Shown here: positions 1 to 9,540 of the stretch, one piece after another
Layout of the letters: each line of letters opens with the position of its first letter
Position numbering within the stretch: the stretch's first letter is position 1
NCBI GenBank assembly: GCA_958295895.1
Contig: CATQHI010000033.1
Span: forward strand, 1-38,172
Reading direction: 5' to 3'
DNA length: 38,172 nt
Origin: Saprospiraceae bacterium
Lineage (GTDB): Bacteria; Bacteroidota; Bacteroidia; Chitinophagales; Saprospiraceae
The notes under the pieces: model-generated
The model's database searches: none
Told to the model about the DNA's origin: nothing
The model's input: only the letters and a program-made list of their open reading frames with translations
Position numbers and translations under genes: made by a program

Positions 1-1
1 G

Positions 2-251
2 CGGTCAGGCATCATTGTTATACCGCCCCATCTACTGGAACGCGTAGTGGTCACCGCCGAGTTCGTGGGCACTTCGTGACGCCTTCGGGCACCAGCGCCT
101 CCGGGAAGGTAAGTATACACCCGGGGAGATCGACCGGGAGTGGACCGCCGACATCAAGAGCGACTTTATGACCTGGATCGAGGCTAACCCCGATCGCCTG
201 CCCATGAGCCGTACCGAACTGGATGCTTACCTCGCAGAGCGCAACTGGTAG
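2..251 (+). pseudogene. RraA-like aldolase/decarboxylase, C-terminal fragment, frameshifted
   Basis: The 3' end of a gene that begins before the window. The first 25 codons read RSGIIVIPPHLLERVVVTAE and then hit a stop. Dropping one G from the GGG at about 67-69 restores a frame running to the TAG at 249-251 through a segment with GKYTPGEIDREW and ending AYLAERNW. The segment GIIVIPPHL followed by a helical tail is typical of the C-terminus of the RraA / HMG-CHA aldolase family, whose members act as oxo-acid aldolases or decarboxylases, or as RNase E regulators. Beside an enolase-superfamily dehydratase and a transporter, a role in sugar-acid breakdown is the better inference. The extra G is probably a sequencing error. 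Family call fairly sure; substrate unknown. Confidence 0.6.
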
Positions 252-283
252 GCTGAGCACAACTCATCAACAAACCATAGAAT

Positions 284-1722
284 ATGCCGACTCCTTCACT
301 AGACTTCTTACAGCGGCTGGGACTGCGGGAACCCACCGTTCCCCCCCGTCTAAGCGGGGGGATTTTATCAAGCAAGCAGGCTTCGGTGGTCTGAGCCTGG
401 CCGGTTTGTTCACCGCTCCGATCGCTCCTACCGTGGACTACGCGACGCAGCGGGTGCGGCGCGCCTCGTCGCCCTCGGACCTAAAGATCACCGATATGCG
501 CTACGCGGTGGTGATGAACGGGGGCGGCCGCTGCCCGATCATTCGTATCGATACGAATCAGGGCATCCACGGCCTCGGAGAGGTGCGCGATGGGGCCAAC
601 TGGCGCTACGCCTTATTTCTCAAGAGCCGCTGCTGGGCCTCAACCCCTGCAACGTGGAGATGGTATTCAAGCGTATCAAGCAGTTTGGCCACCACGGCCG
701 GCAGGCCGGGGGCGTATGTGCGGTGGAAATGGCCCTGTGGGATCTCGCCGGTAAGGCCTACGGGGTACCCGCTTACCAACTTCTGGGTGGAAAGTACCGC
801 GACCGGTACGCCTGTACGCCGACACCCCACGGGCGGACAGCCCCGCGGAGTTCGGCCGCCGTATGAAGGAGCGCGTAGAGCAGAAGGGGTACACCTTCCT
901 TAAGATGGACTTCGGGATCGAAGCGCTGAAAGGTGTAGAGGGGGCTCTGGTGAACGATAACTTCTGGGATGTAGACCGTCAGTGGGGACAGCGCCCCGCT
1001 CAGCTACGGGGCCACCGAACACCCTTCACCCAGATCCAGATCACGGATAAGGGGTTAGACCTGCTGACCGAGTACATTGCCTCGGTACGCGAGGCCGTCG
1101 GATATTCCGTACCGCTGGCTTCCGATCACTACGGTCATTTTGATCTCAACAACGCCATTCGGCTGGGTAAGGCCGTTGAACCCTACCGGCTGGCGTGGTT
1201 GGAAGATCTGCTGCCCTGGAAGTTCACCACCCAGTGGCGCGAGATCACCGCCGCAATCACCACCCCCACCACTACGGGGGAGGACATCTACCTCAAGGAG
1301 GAGTTTATCAAATTGATCGACCACCATGCCGTCGACATTATACACCCCGATCTGGCGAGCTCGGGTGGACTACTCGAAACCAAGCGGATCGGTGACTACG
1401 CCGAGGAACGCGGCATCGCTATGGCCATGCACTTTGCCGGTACGCCCGTGTCCTTCATGGCCAACGTTCACTGCGCCGCTGCGACCCAGAACTTCGTCGC
1501 CCTGGAACACCACTCCGTGGACCTGGACTACTGGAAGAGCTAGTCGACACCGAGCAGCCGCTGATTGAAAATGGATTTGCGATCGTACCCGAAGCGCCCG
1601 GCCTGGGGGTCGAACTCAACGAGGAGGTGGTCAAACAGCACCTCGATGAGGAAGATTCCGCCTACTTCAGCCCCACGCCCGGGTGGAACGACATACGCTC
1701 CTGGGACCGGTTGTGGAGCTGA
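284..1722 (+). CDS. Mandelate racemase/muconate lactonizing enzyme family protein (frameshifted)
   Basis: An enolase-superfamily sugar-acid dehydratase or racemase of about 475 residues, broken by several indels. ATG 284 gives MPTPSLDFLQRLGL; after a slip in the C7 run near 343 the frame reads SKRGDFIKQAGFGGLSLAGL, a Tat-like signal with KR in place of RR. Further slips lie near 625, 815, 1000-1020 and 1540. Key residues are present: catalytic Lys in FLKMDFG, metal ligands in SDHYGHFD, WLEDLLPW and GEDIY, then HPDLASSGG and MHFAGTPVS with the family histidine. Translation ends at WNDIRSWDRLWS. It sits 32 bases after the RraA-like gene, and its TGA overlaps the ATG of the transporter gene (TGATG), so the three probably form one operon. 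Substrate cannot be read from the sequence. Confidence 0.8.
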
Positions 1723-2836
1723 TGACCCGTTATCGCATCGGTCTATTGGTTGCCGCCGCCTGTTTGCTAGCGGCAGTCATGCTCTGGCAGTGGGGCGCTG
1801 TGCGTGGAGTAGGTCCGCTGCTAATTCTCGGATTTTTGCTGTTGGCCTATGGCATCCGGGGCTATGCGGTAGTGCGCGGCTTCACCTACACCGTGATCAT
1901 CTTCGCAGCCGTGACGGCGGCCCTGTTCTAAACCCCGGGACGTTTACTCAGGTCGGCACCTTTCGCACCTCCCGGTTGATCCTGCCCCTGCTTATGATCA
2001 TCATGTTCGGAATGGGCACGGCACTGAGCTGGCAGGACTTCAGAGGCGTGATCAGTATGCCTAGGGCAGTAGTGATCGGGTGGCCTGCAGTTTTGCATCA
2101 TGCCCTTCGTTGGGTTCGGACTGACTAAAGTGTTCGCCTTCCCGCCCGAGATTGCCGCCGGGATAATCCTGGTAGGCTGCTGCCCGAGCGGCCTGGCTTC
2201 CAACGTGATGTCCTATCTAGCCAAGGCCAATTTGGCGCTTTCCGTCAGCTGACGATCGTGGCCACCCTGGTTGCCCCCTGATGACGCCCCTGCTGATGCG
2301 GGAGCTAGCGCAGCAGTACGTACCCATCGACTTTTGGTCGATGCTCTGGGACATTACTAAATTGGTGATCCTGCCCGTCCTAACGGGCCTCCTATTCAAT
2401 CACTTCCTCCACGGTGGTAAGGTCGGCTGGCTGGACCGCGCCATGCCCCTCGTATCGATGGCCGGCATAGCGATCATCATCGTCGTCATTACCGCAGCTG
2501 GGCGGGACGACCTGCTCAGCATCGGTCCCCTACTTATCCTAGCGGTACTCCTACATAACCTGAGTGGCTACTGCTTCGGGTACGGCGCCGCCAAAGCGCT
2601 TCGCCTTCCCGAACAGGATTGCCGGACCGTTGCCCTGGAAGTCGGCCTGCAAAATGGTGGCCTGGCTTCCGGACTAGCCCTGACGATGGGTAAGCTCGCG
2701 ACCGTCGGATTGGCTCCGGCGGTATTCGGTCCGGTAATGAACATTACCGGATCGTCGCTCGCTACCTGGTGGGGCGGCAGTAAGGTGCACCCGCGTCCCC
2801 CGCCCTACCGCTTCTCCTGCCGGTCATACCCACTAA
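1722..2836 (+). CDS. Bile acid:sodium symporter (BASS) family transporter (frameshifted)
   Basis: A polytopic secondary transporter of roughly 360 residues in at least four frames. ATG 1722 overlaps the preceding TGA. The order of segments is [13 protein letters not shown] (two helices), [20 protein letters not shown], then [20 protein letters not shown] and AKANLALSV, the conserved BASS signature, then helices through [18 protein letters not shown] and the C-terminal [13 protein letters not shown]. Slips fall near 1930, 2085, 2242 and 2277, and the C-terminal end is uncertain; reading the last frame to the TAA at 2834-2836 makes it overlap the convergent protease gene by about 30 bases. BASS proteins couple Na+ to uptake of organic anions. 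With the RraA-like protein and the enolase-superfamily enzyme, uptake of a sugar acid or oxo acid is a reasonable inference. Confidence 0.78.
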
Positions 2837-4149
2837 GCTGCAGAAACTCAATCGGATCCCGCAGGTCGAGCATATCGCTGATAGCTTGCTCTTTATCCGC
2901 AGCCTGCTGGTAATAGGCTTTAGAGATCTGGTAGCCGATGTAGTAGCCCAAATCGGCCGGTTTATCCTCTACCTCGCCGTAGTTATAGAGCCAGTTGCCG
3001 GCGCTTTCGTTGCAGAGCTCATTCTTAAAGGCCGTCCATAGTTCCTGCTCGTGGGCATCGCCGTAGGTCTTGGCCACCTTGTTGATTTGGTCTCCGGAGA
3101 TCAGCTCTCCGATGAAGTCGCACATGCCCTCGATCAGGGCGGCGTGCAGCAGATTGCACCCGATGGCGGTCTCGTCGGCCTCCCACCGCTGCTGGGTGTG
3201 GACGTACTCGTGGGCTACGATGTTGTTGATCTTCTGGCGCACGTCCGTGGTGTCGGCGAGTATGTCCTTAAAGGCCCCCTCCGCAAACTCCGATAGATCA
3301 ACGTCGATGGTGGATGTAGATATCTCCGTACCGATCAAAAGAAAATCCTCGGACGTGGTACCCCCGGTATTGACGATGCCGATGGCGAAGCAGATCTTCT
3401 TCGGCTCGAAGTCAGGATAAAGCACCCGGAAAGTATCCACGATGGCGGTAAGTTGCGGTACCGCTTCTTTAACTTTGAAGGTGTTAGCCCGGACCGAGCG
3501 AAAGAATTTAGGTTGAGCCGCAATCTCATCGACAAACTTCTCCGCCGTGAACTCCCGCTCCCGCTCGATGATGAAGTCCTTGAGTCCGTCGGTACCCCGA
3601 TCGAGGTAAACCGTCTGGATAATCCGGATGCTATCTAATCGGTCAGTGGCCGTCGCCAGGCTATCGAAGGCCTCCCAGAAGTGGTCGATGTCCAGGGTTT
3701 GTACCACCTTGCGATTCTCGGGGGCGAGTTCAATGGCAATCTCGCGGCGGCGCTCCAGTTCGGTGGCGGTGAACTGTCGGACCCTTAGCTCGACACTATC
3801 CACCTGCGGCCGCGACCGCTCCTCCGTTCGGCGGATAGCGAGGGTGTAGTCGCCCGTGGTAGTAGGGGTAAACTCGAAGCTTTCGAGTCCCCACTCATTG
3901 TCGATGCTATCCTGCTCGACTACCTTATGGTCCTGTGGATCGGTGAGTACCACGGTCACATCTACGCCACGTTCCCGTACGTAGAAGGCGTATACGCTGT
4001 CTTGCTGGAGTGCTAGGGGGTAGGTCACTTCCTCGCTTGGCGGTAGCGGGACCTTTATTTCGGGCTGCTGTGAAGCCTACCGTGGGGGCAAGTTGGCCGT
4101 AGCCCAACTGGCAGAGTAAACACAGGAGGCCTGTAAGGAGACGCTTCAT
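2805..4149 (-). CDS. Secreted HExxH metalloprotease-like protein, one frameshift
   Basis: About 447 residues. ATG 4149 gives the signal peptide MKRLLTGLLCLLCQLGYGQ; a one-base slip near 4065 joins it to QQPEIKVPLPPSEEV and the long frame beginning before 4028. The N-terminal part (SVYAFYVRERGVDVTVVL to GDYTLAIR) resembles a pre-peptidase C-type beta sandwich. The C-terminal part carries HEYVH (zinc ligands and catalytic Glu) with a downstream EGMCDF that can give the third ligand, an arrangement like DUF2268-type putative zinc proteases. Substrate unknown. The gene ends inside, or convergent with, the 3' end of the transporter gene. Its start lies about 70 bases from a copy of the dispersed GC-rich repeat. 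Protease activity is inferred from the motif only. Confidence 0.75.
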
Positions 4150-4216
4150 GGTACTCTGCGTTAGTGGTAGCAAGAACAAAAAGTAAGTAGAGAGGTTGCA
4201 GGAGGGGAAATGTCTC

Positions 4217-4240
4217 GGGGGCGGGGCCGCAGGTGCAACG
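4217..4240 (+). repeat. Dispersed GC-rich repeat, copy 1
   Basis: Reads GGGGGCGGGGCCGCAGGTGC then AACG. It lies between the stop of the VOC gene (4247) and the start of the protease gene (4149). It matches five other copies in this window around the core GCGGGGCCGCRGGTGCAA. Function unknown. Confidence 0.6.
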
Positions 4241-4246
4241 TCCTTA

Positions 4247-4629
4247 CTACAGCCGCTCCAGTAGCTCGATCTGGTTCAAGTAACCAGATGTTCTTCACCC
4301 CCGCTAATGGAACCTCCGTCACCGCCTGTAGGATAGTAAGACCGCTGTCGACCGCCTGCCGGTACGCCACCGCTACATCCTCTACCTCCAGACCGATGTG
4401 CTTCGCGCCCCGGTTGATGATGGCACCAAAGGCATCCAGCCCCAGATCGGATTGGCGTGCTGGTCGGGCACGTGCAGGAGCTCGATGCGCACACCCTGGG
4501 GTGTCGCGATGTGTGCGATTTGCGTCTTGCCTCCGTCCGGGGTGAAGGACCGTTCCACGCTAACGCGGCAGGCACGTCCCGCACCGACAGGGCAAAGTGA
4601 TGGATCGACTTGGTTGCAATAGCAGGCAT
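4247..4629 (-). CDS. VOC (glyoxalase/bleomycin resistance) family protein, frameshifted and internally shortened
   Basis: A small vicinal-oxygen-chelate protein. ATG 4629 gives MPAIATKSIHHFALSVRDVP, the usual first beta-alpha unit with the metal-ligand His. The sequence then jumps to CRVSVERSFTPDGGKTQIAH, skipping the roughly ten residues around the usual FYRDVLG turn. It continues through GVRIELLHVP, shifts frame near 4440, and reads GLEVEDVAVAYRQAVDSGLT and AGVKNIWLLEP; one more slip gives QIELLERL and TAG at 4247-4249. The fold consists of two such units, so the missing turn would probably damage it. This may be a short deletion in the assembly or a real decaying gene. Substrate not predictable. 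Confidence 0.6.
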
Positions 4630-4761
4630 AGTAGGAAGACTCTGTGAACGCAGTTTCGCACCGACCCTCCTCCCAAAGGTTAACAAAAAATAAGGACAAA
4701 CCACCCCCGTTGAAAAGGGATACGAGCCCGCTCGCTTACCCTAAACCCAACCCATACACCG

Positions 4762-6050
4762 TTGCTGAGTTACCGCCTACTATTCGTATTTGCCCTATTA
4801 TTTCTGCTGAGCTGTGAGAAGGAAGTCCTTGCACCCGCGGCCCCGCCTGAGCCAGTTCTGCTCCAGCTCCTGAGCCAGACCCTGAGCCCGAGCCCAACCC
4901 GGCAGTAGTATACGAACGCATCGGCGGCTACGTGCAGAAGGGGCCTTTTTTGAACGGAACCGCCCTACAGATTTCAGAGCTTGACTCTAATCTGACGGCA
5001 ACCGGCCGGACCTACACCTCGCAGCTACTGGATAACCGGGGAACCTTCGAGATCCGCAACGTCGAGCTGGACTCGCGCTACGTGCAGCTACAGGCCAGCG
5101 GCTTTTACTTTAACGAGGTCACGAACCGCAATTCGAATGCCCCCCTCACCCTGTTCGCCCTTTCGGACCTGGGGGATAAGAATGGACTGAACGTCAACCT
5201 GCTGTCGAGTCTGGAGAAGAGCCGGGTGGAGTACCTGCTCGGTACCGGTAGGTCCTTTACGGAGGCCAAGCGGCAGGCGCAGCGGGAGATCCTGGCCATC
5301 TTTGGATTCAACGCCAGTGACATCGGCGAGTCGGAGCTGCTGGATATTTCCGCAGCCGGGGATGGTAATGCCACCTTGCTGGCGGTGTCCGTCATCCTAC
5401 AGGGCTACCTCAACGTGGCCGACTTTTCGGAGTTTCTGGCCAACATCAGTACCGACATCCGCCAGGATGGCGTGCTCGACAGTAAAACGCTACAGGACCA
5501 GCTGGTGAGTAACGCCATTGCCCTGGATGAGGCAAGGATTCGCCGCTCCCTGACCGATCGCTACGAAACGATGGGGATCACCGCGGAAATCCCTGCATTC
5601 GAGGCCTACGTGCGGCAGTTTCTCGCCGAGACACCCTTTAAGTATGCGCGTAGCATTCGGTACCCCGAAGTGGACCGGGACCTGAAAAATCTACTGGACT
5701 CCAACCTGCTCGTCTGCAAGTCGGGGGAAGCGCTCATCCTCAGTGCCGACCTACCGAAATACGCCAACGTGCGGGTGGACATTGTCGGCGGCGAGTGGTC
5801 CGCCGGCGGCCCCTCCTACCGGGATGGCTGGGAGCTGACGGACATCGATCATCCCACTGAGGAGTATGCGAAGCGTTTCGTCGCCGCTCAGCCGGGTATT
5901 GCCCGAAACACCATTTGGTTTTATAACTATCATTACCTGGACACGGCCGGTTATACCCCGCCGCCGCCCACTACCCCCATCATCTCGCTGTACGAGAACG
6001 ATACGCTGCGCTGGTCCAAGGAGCTTACGGTGTTGCAGCAGGAGCCGTAG
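4762..6050 (+). CDS. Lipoprotein of the 'YVQKGPF' type, one frameshift
   Basis: About 428 residues. The only suitable start is TTG 4762, giving LSYRLLFVFALLFLLSC, a lipoprotein signal with Cys as first mature residue. An Ala/Pro/Glu-rich linker follows (APAAPPEP, then APEPDPEPEPNP), with a one-base slip near 4855 inside it. The main body starts YERIGGYVQKGPFLNGTA and reads through to QQEP. The QKGPFLNG segment recurs in secreted Bacteroidota and Myxococcota proteins of unknown role. The first part looks like a beta domain (residues 45-130), the middle is helical. Probably anchored in the outer membrane. A copy of the dispersed GC-rich repeat forms part of the linker. The IS66 element sits about 110 bases downstream. 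Confidence 0.7.
4829..4847 (-). repeat. Dispersed GC-rich repeat, copy 2 (within coding sequence)
   Basis: Minus strand reads GGCGGGGCCGCGGGTGCAA. It lies inside the lipoprotein gene, where the plus strand encodes LAPAAPP of the flexible linker just after the lipobox cysteine. Confidence 0.5.
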
Positions 6051-6156
6051 TAAAGAGGGAGCCCATCGTCAGGCGTTAAAGTTGTTTCGGTAGCAGCGGA
6101 AGACCCACTTGCTCGTTTTGGTCAATTTCCTTGCTTCCCTGGTCGTGATAATCTAT

Positions 6157-6195
6157 AAAGGTTCGTAAGCATCCGAGCAACCCCATCTTGTCGGT
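6157..6195 (+). repeat. IS66 left end: target duplication (6157-6164) and inverted repeat (6165-6195)
   Basis: AAAGGTTC at 6157-6164 is followed by a terminal repeat beginning GTAAGCATCCGAGCAACCCC. The reverse complement of 8565-8595 matches it over 31 bases with about four differences. The same AAAGGTTC follows the right end. Confidence 0.93.
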
Positions 6196-6238
6196 TTAGA
6201 CATGCGGCTTGAACTTTGCGGCCAGCAAAATTGACTAG

Positions 6239-6577
6239 ATGCGCCGCCGTAGATCACCCGAACAAATTAAGCACCTGCTGGCCGAGCAAAGTAGCGGTGG
6301 AGCGTCCATCGCTGAGTTCTGCCGGTCCCACGGTATCAATACCGGTACTTTTTACGCCTGGCGCGCAAAGTACGCTGCCGGTAAGCAAACGGTGTCGGCA
6401 CCGGGGGGCTTTACTCGCTTAGTCACTCCATCCTTGGTGGCGGCAGCGTCGGAGGAGGAGATCACCTGCGGCACAACGGTACACCTGCCCGGCGGCGCTC
6501 GCCTGGAGCTGACGAACTGGCTACTGGCAGACCTCATCCGGCTCAGCCGCGAACTCTGCTCCGGCGGCGATGCTTAG
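6239..6577 (+). CDS. tnpA: IS66 accessory protein TnpA
   Basis: 112 residues. The N-terminal half is a helix-turn-helix of the transposase-8 type: RRRSPEQIKHLLAEQ, then GASIAEFCRSHGINTGTFYAW and RAKYAAG. The C-terminal half (VHLPGGARLEL) matches the conserved end of IS66 TnpA. It probably binds element DNA during transposition. It overlaps tnpB by 8 bases, suggesting coupled translation. Start ATG 6239 lies 43 bases inside the left inverted repeat; no alternative start is needed. Confidence 0.9.
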   Translation: MRRRRSPEQIKHLLAEQSSGGASIAEFCRSHGINTGTFYAWRAKYAAGKQTVSAPGGFTRLVTPSLVAAASEEEITCGTTVHLPGGARLELTNWLLADLIRLSRELCSGGDA

Positions 6578-6941
6578 CTTTTCTAGCCGTCAGCGCTACT
6601 TTTTGTACCGTGGTATCACCGATATGCGCAAAGGCTTCAATGGGCTTAGTGGTCTGGTACGCCAGCACATCGACCACGAACTCCTAAGTGGTGATGTGTT
6701 CATCTTCCTCAACCGCCGCCGCGACCGCATCAAATTGCTGGTCTGGGACCGCACCGGGTTAGCTACGCTGCTGCCTGCGGCGGTCGTGGTCTGGTACAAA
6801 GTGCTGGAACGGGGCACTTTTGAGCTACCGGCCGGGGAGGGCGAGCGCCTGGAGATGAGCTGGACGGACATCCAGTTACTGCTGGAGGGTATCGAAATTA
6901 AATCCGTGAAAAGGCGCAAAAGATATAGCCGGGCGGCCTGA
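6570..6941 (+). CDS. tnpB: IS66 accessory protein TnpB
   Basis: 123 residues of the IS66 Orf2-like family. Motifs are YRGITDMRKGFNGLSGLV, then GDVFIFLNRRRDRIKLLVWD, then LERGTFELPAGE, all in the order expected. It is required for transposition of IS66 elements; the precise biochemical role is not established. It is intact. tnpC starts 32 bases downstream. Confidence 0.93.
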   Translation: MLSFSSRQRYFLYRGITDMRKGFNGLSGLVRQHIDHELLSGDVFIFLNRRRDRIKLLVWDRTGLATLLPAAVVVWYKVLERGTFELPAGEGERLEMSWTDIQLLLEGIEIKSVKRRKRYSRAA

Positions 6942-6973
6942 TTTACGGGGCGCTTTTCGTATTTTTGTCGCAT

Positions 6974-8564
6974 ATGGAAGCCACCGTTTCCCGGGCAGAA
7001 TATGAGGCGGCAATACGTCAAAAACAGGGGCAGATCGACGCCCTACGTCATGAGCTAGCTGAGCTTAAGGGACTGATCTTCGGGGTAAAGTCCGAGCGCT
7101 TCGTGCCAGCGACGGCGGCGGCCGAGCAGATAACCCTGTGGCCGCCGCAAGCAGACCCCGAACAACCGGCCGAGCCAGCCAAGGAGCGCATCAGCTACGA
7201 ACGACGTAAGACCAAGGCTAAGCCCCACCCCGGGCGCACCCCGCTGCCCGAGCATCTACCGGTGCGTCGGCTGCGCGTCGAACCGGCTGAAGACACCGAC
7301 GGTCTGATCGAGATCGGCCAGGACGTGACGCGTAAGGTCGACTACACCCCGGGTAAGCTAGAGGTGATCGAGTACGTGCGGCCCCGCTATGTGCGACCTA
7401 CGGTCAAAGTGGATCAGCATGAAGAAGGCCGGGACGAAGAAGTACCGGACGAAGAAGTAAGCGCGGTGGTCCAGGCTGCCGCCCCGGACCAGGTGCTCCC
7501 CAAGGCCATCGCCGGAGCGGGGCTACTGACCCAGCTGGCCATCGCTAAGTTCATCGACCACTTGCCGCTGTACCGTCAGCGCGCCATGTTCAGGCGGGAC
7601 TTCGACTGGGACATCCCCTCCTCCACTCTAGGCGATTGGCCCTGCTGCCACCTGCACACTGCTCGAACCCCTCTACGCCGCCCTACAACGGCAGGTGCTC
7701 GACACCGACTATCTGCAGGGCGACGAGTCGCGCATTACCGTCCTGGAACGGGGAGGGGAGCAGACCAAGAACAAGAGTCACCGCCATCCGCCTAAGTCGC
7801 GCAAGGTACACCTGGGCTACATGTGGGTGTTCCGCAATCCGGTGGCCGGCGGGGTGCTCTTTACCTACCGCCCGGGACGGGGAGCAAACATTTTACACGA
7901 GACGCTAGACTCCTTCGGGGGCATCTTACAGAGCGACGGCTACTCAGCCTATACCAGCTTCATGAAGGCCCACCCCGGGGTAGTGCTGGTCAGCTGTCTG
8001 GCCCATATCCGGCGTAAGTTCTTCGACGCTCGCTCCAATCACCGGGAGCTAGCCGAACTGGCCCTCGGCGCCATCCAGTATCTCTACCGCATCCAGTATC
8101 TCTACCGCAGCGAGGATCTCTGCCGTCGCTACGAGCTGGGGCCCGAGCGGCGTAGGCAGTTGCGCCAGCGCTACGCCCGTCCGGCTTATACGGCCCTGCT
8201 GGAGTGGGTAGGCGAGCAGCGGCGAACTAACTTGAGTAAGGGGGGCATCGGTAAGGCGCTCAGCTACGCCCACAACCATCTGCCACGGCTTGGGGCTTAC
8301 CTGGACGACGGGCGCATCGAGATCGATAACAACCTGATCGAGAACAAGATCCGCCCCCTGGCCCTAGGGCGCAAGAACTATCTGTTCGCTGGCTCGCGGC
8401 AGGGGGCTGGCCGGGCGGCCATGCTGTATTCTTTCTTCGGCAGTTGCCGCGAGGCGGGCGTCAATGAACGCGAGTGGCTGCATGACGTCTTGCTGCGTAT
8501 CGGTCAGCACCCCATCAACCGCATCGAGGAGTTACTACCGGGACGGTGGAAGGCTAAAGTTTAG
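6974..8564 (+). CDS. tnpC: IS66 DDE transposase TnpC (one frameshift)
   Basis: About 530 residues. ATG 6974 starts METATVSR-like sequence (MEATVSRAEYEAAIRQKQ), an N-terminal coiled coil, then FGVKSERF and a zinc-finger/linker region. The frame runs to SSTLGDW at about 7640, where a short slip moves it to the frame reading LEPLYAALQRQVLDTDYLQ. Catalytic acids are visible: Asp in LQGDESRITV, Asp in LQSDGYSAY and Glu in NNLIENKIRPLALGRKNYLF. An 18-bp tandem duplication at 8073-8108 doubles the residues IQYLYR; it keeps the frame. An upstream TTG at 6965 would add three residues. The single slip is either a disabling mutation or a base-call error. Confidence 0.9.
8073..8108 (+). repeat. 18-bp tandem duplication inside tnpC
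   Basis: ATCCAGTATCTCTACCGC occurs twice head to tail (8073-8090, 8091-8108), adding six residues in frame within a helical part of the transposase. Confidence 0.9.
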
Positions 8565-8603
8565 ACTGACAACACGGGGTTGCTCGGATGCTTACAAAGG
8601 TTC
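8565..8603 (-). repeat. IS66 right end: inverted repeat (8565-8595) and target duplication (8596-8603)
   Basis: The repeat ends GGGGTTGCTCGGATGCTTAC, mirror of the left end, and is followed at once by AAAGGTTC, identical to the 8 bases before the left end. Confidence 0.93.
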
Positions 8604-8750
8604 TTTGGTTTACCCGTGATGGCCATCTCAAGTTGCGTATCTTGTCTTTGCTAACGGCCCGCTAACGGTAGCAGAAATAATAGACACTTATGTCATCTAC
8701 ACCTGAGTAGACATGCCTCTTTACACATAAAGGTGTTTTAATGCTACACG

Positions 8751-9449
8751 ATGGAGAAGGTACTTGCAGGCTTGATGTTGCTGCTATGGTTTGGCTCTGC
8801 TTGTTCAGATGGCTCGGCCGTACAGGTCAGCGGCCATCAGGAGCTTGTCTTTGATTCAGCATCCATCAATTCGCAGTTGACGCAAATGGTACAGCGGGAT
8901 CAAGAGATCCAGATGGCGCATCAGTTCGACGAATCAAAGGAAGTATCCGATAGCCTATACGCAGTGCAGGAGGTGATATTTCGGGATAACACCGATACGA
9001 TAAAGCAGTTGTTTACTGACTACGGATTCCTAGGATTCAATAAAGTTGGCACAGAGGGCTCTAATAATTTCTGGCTACTGGTGCAGCACGCAGATCATGA
9101 TCCCAAATTTCAAGAAACGGTGCTGGATAGCATGGTTAGCGAGGTCGAAGTAAACAACGCTGATGGCAAGAGCTACGCGTACCTAAAGGATAGAGTACTT
9201 GTTAACAGCGGTCAGAAGCAATTGTATGGTACACAGGTCTCGTACACCAAGGATTTCTGGATTATTCCGCAGCCGTTGCAGGACAGTGTAAACGTGGATA
9301 AACGTCGAGAAGAGGTCGGTCTTCCACCCATACGTGACTACTTAAATCAAATGATGGAGATGCACTTTCAAATGAATAAGGAGAGTTTTGAAAAGGACGG
9401 GATTACTGCGCCTCTACGGTATGAGTCACAAGAATATACTGAAGATTAA
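8751..9449 (+). CDS. DUF6624 family lipoprotein
   Basis: 232 residues. MEKVLAGLMLLLWFGSACSD is a lipoprotein signal with the lipobox Cys at residue 18. Residues 75-165 hold the DUF6624 landmarks: NTDTIKQLFTDYGFLGF, then GSNNFWLLVQHADHD, then YAYLKDRVLVNSGQKQLYGT. The family is widespread in Bacteroidota and Proteobacteria, and its function is not known. The C-terminal part (DKRREEVGLPPIRDYL) fits the usual end of the domain. The gene stands alone, 148 bases after the IS66 target duplication, and is richer in A+T than the housekeeping genes further right. Start ATG 8751 gives the best signal peptide. Confidence 0.8.
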   Translation: MEKVLAGLMLLLWFGSACSDGSAVQVSGHQELVFDSASINSQLTQMVQRDQEIQMAHQFDESKEVSDSLYAVQEVIFRDNTDTIKQLFTDYGFLGFNKVGTEGSNNFWLLVQHADHDPKFQETVLDSMVSEVEVNNADGKSYAYLKDRVLVNSGQKQLYGTQVSYTKDFWIIPQPLQDSVNVDKRREEVGLPPIRDYLNQMMEMHFQMNKESFEKDGITAPLRYESQEYTED

Positions 9450-9540
9450 CGTTTGGTGCACATAATCTTTACATCTTGTCATTCGGGGTAAGGTACACCT
9501 CCCGTAGAAGTGTAGCCAAGGACTTCCTGAAACGGAAATG

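Larger units (their letters stand above)
6165..8595 (+). mobile_element. Complete IS66-family insertion sequence
   Basis: A 2431-bp element bounded by 31-bp imperfect inverted repeats and flanked by a perfect 8-bp direct repeat, AAAGGTTC, the duplication length known for IS66. It carries the three standard genes (tnpA, tnpB and the DDE transposase tnpC) on the plus strand, with the 8-bp tnpA/tnpB overlap usual for the family. The transposase gene has one apparent frameshift near 7640, so this copy may be inactive, or the sequence may have an error. It landed between a lipoprotein gene and a DUF6624 gene and interrupts no recognisable gene. Identical target repeats point to a fairly recent insertion. 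Confidence 0.95.
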
